Of a stretch of 64,000 bases of DNA, positions 61,765 through 64,000 are shown piece by piece (position 1 is the first letter of the stretch; every line of letters begins with the position of its first letter). Where the stretch lies: assembly GCF_041906005.1 (NCBI RefSeq), contig NZ_JAYRJY010000001.1:2666001-2730000 (forward strand). Reading direction: 5' to 3'. The DNA is from Ferrovibrio sp041906005. GTDB lineage: Bacteria > Pseudomonadota > Alphaproteobacteria > Ferrovibrionales > Ferrovibrionaceae. Made by a program: the position numbers and the translations under genes. The notes beneath the pieces were generated by a model. That model was not told the DNA's origin, made no database searches, and saw only the letters and a program-made list of their open reading frames with translations.

Positions 61765-62514
61765 ATGCTTGAGATCAAGAACCTGCACGCCACCGTCGAC
61801 GGCAAGGAAATCCTGCACGGCATCGACCTGGTCATCAAACCGGGCGAGATCCATGCCGTGATGGGCCCGAACGGCTCTGGCAAATCCACATTGTCTTATG
61901 TTCTGGCCGGTCGCGACGGCTACGAGGTTACCGAGGGCGACATCCTGCTGAACGGCCGGAGCCTGCTCAGCATGGAGCCCGAAGATCGTGCCCGCGAAGG
62001 CATCTTCCTGGCTTTCCAGTATCCGGTCGAAATCCCCGGCGTCGCCAATGCCACCTTCCTGCGGTCGGCCGTGAATGCCGTGCGCAAGCACAAGGGCCTG
62101 GCCGACATGGACGCCATGACCTTCCTCAAGACCGCCAAGGCCAAGATGAAGCAGTTGCAGATGGATGAGAAATTCCTGCAGCGCGCGGTGAATGTCGGTT
62201 TCTCGGGTGGCGAGAAGAAACGCAACGAAGTGTTCCAGATGCTGATGCTGGAGCCCAGCCTGATGATCCTGGACGAGACGGATTCCGGCCTCGACATCGA
62301 CGCGCTGAAGATCGTGGCCGAGGGCGTGAATGCCTTGCGCAGCCCGGAACGGTCCGCCTTGGTGATCACGCATTACCAGCGCCTGCTGGATTATATCGTG
62401 CCCGATGTCGTGCATGTGCTGGCCAAGGGCAGGATCATCAAGACCGGCGGCAAGGACCTGGCGCTCGAGCTTGAGGCCAAGGGCTATGCCGATATCGTGG
62501 CGGATGCGGCCTGA
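61765..62514 (+). CDS. sufC: Fe-S cluster assembly ATPase SufC
   Basis: A 249-residue ABC-type ATPase of the SufBCD complex. Walker A is GPNGSGKSTLSYVLAG (about 33-48), the Q-loop is FLAFQYPVEIPG, the signature is FSGGEKKRNEVFQML, Walker B is SLMILDETDSGLDIDAL, and the switch His is in VITHYQRLL. It starts 30 nt after sufB and ends 10 nt before sufD. Confidence 0.97.
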   Translation: MLEIKNLHATVDGKEILHGIDLVIKPGEIHAVMGPNGSGKSTLSYVLAGRDGYEVTEGDILLNGRSLLSMEPEDRAREGIFLAFQYPVEIPGVANATFLRSAVNAVRKHKGLADMDAMTFLKTAKAKMKQLQMDEKFLQRAVNVGFSGGEKKRNEVFQMLMLEPSLMILDETDSGLDIDALKIVAEGVNALRSPERSALVITHYQRLLDYIVPDVVHVLAKGRIIKTGGKDLALELEAKGYADIVADAA

Positions 62515-62524
62515 GGGATCGCCG

Positions 62525-63832
62525 ATGTCTGCCCCGTCTTTCATCGACCGCCTCAGCGATGCCCACCGGGCCGCGGCCGCAACCCTGCCCGGCGCATCGC
62601 TGCCTGAGGTGAGCGCGCGCCGTCAGGCCGCACTTGAAACCTTTCGCCGCCATGGCCTGCCGACCGCACGGCTGGAGAATTGGAAATTCACCAGCCTGAC
62701 CGGGCTGGAACGCCAGGTGCCGCCGCAGCCGGCCAACGAAGGCAGCATCGATGCGGCGCGTCTGAATGCCGCCGCGATGAAGGCTGACGCTTTCCGCCTG
62801 GTTTTCGTCAATGGCCGTTTCGACGCGGCGGCTTCGAAACTGGCGGGTCTGCCCAGGGGCGTGCGGCTGTTGCCGCTCAGCCAGTCCGGACCGGAACTGC
62901 CGGCGGCGCTGGCTTCGGCGGGTGATGATCGCGCGGCCGCTTTGGCCGAACTGAATGCCGCCTTCGCCAGCGACGGCCTGTTGCTGCAGGTCGATGACGG
63001 CGTGGTGCTGGATCGGCCGGTGGAACTGCTTGCCTTCGGGGCGCCGGCTTTGGTCAACCTGCGGCATCTGGTGCGGCTGGGCCGCAAGGCGGAAGCCGTG
63101 CTGGTGGAAAATTATCGCGATGCCGGTTTGGCGGAGGCCGGCTGGAGCAACATCGTGGCCGGTGTCGAACTGGCCGAAGGCGCGAAACTCACGCATATCC
63201 GCCTGCAGGGCGAATCTGCTGTCACCTATCACGCCGCGCTCGGCCGTGTGTCGGTGGGCGCGAATGCCCGCTATGCCCATGTCTCGGTGCAGTCCGGCGG
63301 CAAAATCGCGCGCCATGAATTGCAGGTCGAATTCGCCGGCCGCAACGCCGAAGTGGATATACAGGGTCTGGTGCTGGCGCGCGGCACAGCGCATATCGAC
63401 CATACCCTGCATCTGCATCACGCCCTGCCGGATTGCCGCAGCAACCAGTTGTTCAAGCATGTGGTGGACGATCAGGGCCATGCGGTGTTCCAGGGCGGCA
63501 TACGCGTCGCGCCGCATGCGCAAAAGACCGATGCCCAGCAGCTCAGTCGCACGCTGCTGCTGGCTGATCGGGCACAGATCGACACCAAGCCGGAACTCGA
63601 AATCCTGGCCGATGACGTGAAATGCAGCCACGGCGCCTCGATCGGCGATGTCGATGCGCAACAGCTGTTCTACATGCAGGCGCGCGGCATTCCCGCCGCC
63701 GAGGCTCGTCGCCTGCTGCTCAGCGGCTTTGCCTACGAGATCGTCTCGGCCGTGCCGGAAGGTGCGCTGCGCGACCATGTCGAAGCCTTCGTCGAGGCCT
63801 GGCTGGCCCAGGAGAAGGATGGGCAGGCATGA
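62525..63832 (+). CDS. sufD: Fe-S cluster assembly protein SufD
   Basis: A 435-residue partner of SufB, built on the same beta-helix. The conserved His lies in DDVKCSHGASIGDVD, with LFYMQARGIPAAEARRLLLSGFA at the C-terminal core helix. The N-terminal region is helical (FIDRLSDAHRAAAATLPG). ATG 62525 fits; a longer frame extends back into sufC. Its stop overlaps the sufS start (ATGA), giving translational coupling. Confidence 0.96.
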   Translation: MSAPSFIDRLSDAHRAAAATLPGASLPEVSARRQAALETFRRHGLPTARLENWKFTSLTGLERQVPPQPANEGSIDAARLNAAAMKADAFRLVFVNGRFDAAASKLAGLPRGVRLLPLSQSGPELPAALASAGDDRAAALAELNAAFASDGLLLQVDDGVVLDRPVELLAFGAPALVNLRHLVRLGRKAEAVLVENYRDAGLAEAGWSNIVAGVELAEGAKLTHIRLQGESAVTYHAALGRVSVGANARYAHVSVQSGGKIARHELQVEFAGRNAEVDIQGLVLARGTAHIDHTLHLHHALPDCRSNQLFKHVVDDQGHAVFQGGIRVAPHAQKTDAQQLSRTLLLADRAQIDTKPELEILADDVKCSHGASIGDVDAQQLFYMQARGIPAAEARRLLLSGFAYEIVSAVPEGALRDHVEAFVEAWLAQEKDGQA

Positions 63833-64000
63833 CCGCGCTGGCCGCCATGAAACCCGCGGTCGGATTCGACATCGAGCGTATCCGTGCCGATTTCCCCATC
63901 CTGGCCGAGAAGGTATACGGCAAGCCGCTGGTCTTCCTCGACAGTGGCGCCAGCGCGCAGAAGCCGCGCGTGGTGATCGATGCCATGACCCGCATGCTGG
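63829..64000 (+). CDS. sufS: Cysteine desulfurase SufS, N-terminal part (3' end outside window)
   Basis: The first 57 residues only. After a short leader it reads FDIERIRADFPILAEKVYG, then PLVFLDSGASAQKPRVVIDA, the standard opening of SufS-type group II cysteine desulfurases. SufS removes sulfur from cysteine for the SufBCD scaffold. The PLP lysine and catalytic Cys are beyond the window edge. The start overlaps the sufD stop. Confidence 0.93.
   Translation, partial: MTALAAMKPAVGFDIERIRADFPILAEKVYGKPLVFLDSGASAQKPRVVIDAMTRML

Noticed and set aside
60211..62544. A 777-residue open frame antisense to sufB and sufC
   Set aside because: The plus strand encodes unmistakable SufB and SufC; the antisense frame has no family resemblance.

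Overview
The window is 64 kb of GC-rich, gene-dense, chromosomal-looking DNA. It has about 57 protein genes and two tRNA genes, almost no intergenic stretch over 250 bp, and no insertion sequence, phage, plasmid or CRISPR signature. Gene families and order (serC-serA; glyQ-glyS-ppdK; hflK-hflC-degP; serB/miaA/ilvB-ilvN-ilvC; mreBCD-mrdA-rodA; a SUF operon led by its own Rrf2 regulator) point to an alphaproteobacterium, probably of the Rhodospirillales type. That placement is inferred from family resemblance only.

Layout. 1-4.6 kb: end of serC, serA, a small lipoprotein, a YggS-type PLP protein head-to-head with a degenerate ThiE/TenI protein, and a TorF-type outer-membrane protein. 4.9-10 kb: an enoyl-CoA hydratase/isomerase, an acyl-CoA synthetase, a ferric-reductase-like flavocytochrome and an MBL-fold hydrolase. 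10.1-19.6 kb: a LIV-type ABC transporter (two permeases, two ATPases), a long-chain acyl-CoA synthetase and three tandem paralogous substrate-binding proteins. 19.7-23 kb: DMT exporter, tRNA-Pro(CGG), polyprenyl diphosphate synthase, TrmN6-like methyltransferase and a tiny zinc-ribbon membrane protein. 23.2-29 kb: glyQ, glyS and pyruvate phosphate dikinase with a histone-H1-like tail. 29-36 kb: Mrp/ApbC, HflK, HflC, DegP, a ClpP-like protease, 3-hydroxybutyrate dehydrogenase and a pair of inverted REP-like palindromes. 36-45.4 kb: serB, miaA, ilvB, ilvN, ilvC, an SCP-x-type thiolase, a PhyH-like dioxygenase and leuA. 45.5-51.3 kb: the rod-shape operon mreB-mreC-mreD-mrdA-rodA, then tRNA-Lys(CTT). 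51.4-59.6 kb: rhodanese and sulfide:quinone reductase diverging from an AT-rich promoter region, CorA, a large EF-hand membrane protein of unknown role, an unknown protein, a flavin reductase and a TPR-glycosyltransferase. 59.8 kb to the end: the SUF Fe-S operon (regulator, sufB, sufC, sufD, start of sufS).

How the genes work together. Serine synthesis is covered by serC, serA and serB. Branched-chain amino acid synthesis is covered by ilvB, ilvN, ilvC and leuA. Acyl-CoA metabolism is represented by two ligases, a hydratase/isomerase, a thiolase and BdhA. The LIV-type transporter sits with an acyl-CoA ligase, which suggests uptake of a carboxylic acid rather than an amino acid.

Nothing in the window is clearly a new defence or mobile system. 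The most interesting unexplained items are: the three-copy binding-protein array with duplicated promoter and terminator elements; the probable CTG start of livH; the operator architecture upstream of the suf regulator; the overlapping divergent promoters of rhodanese and sqr; the H1-like tail on PPDK; the inverted REP-like pair; and the unassigned EF-hand membrane protein at 54.4-56.6 kb.
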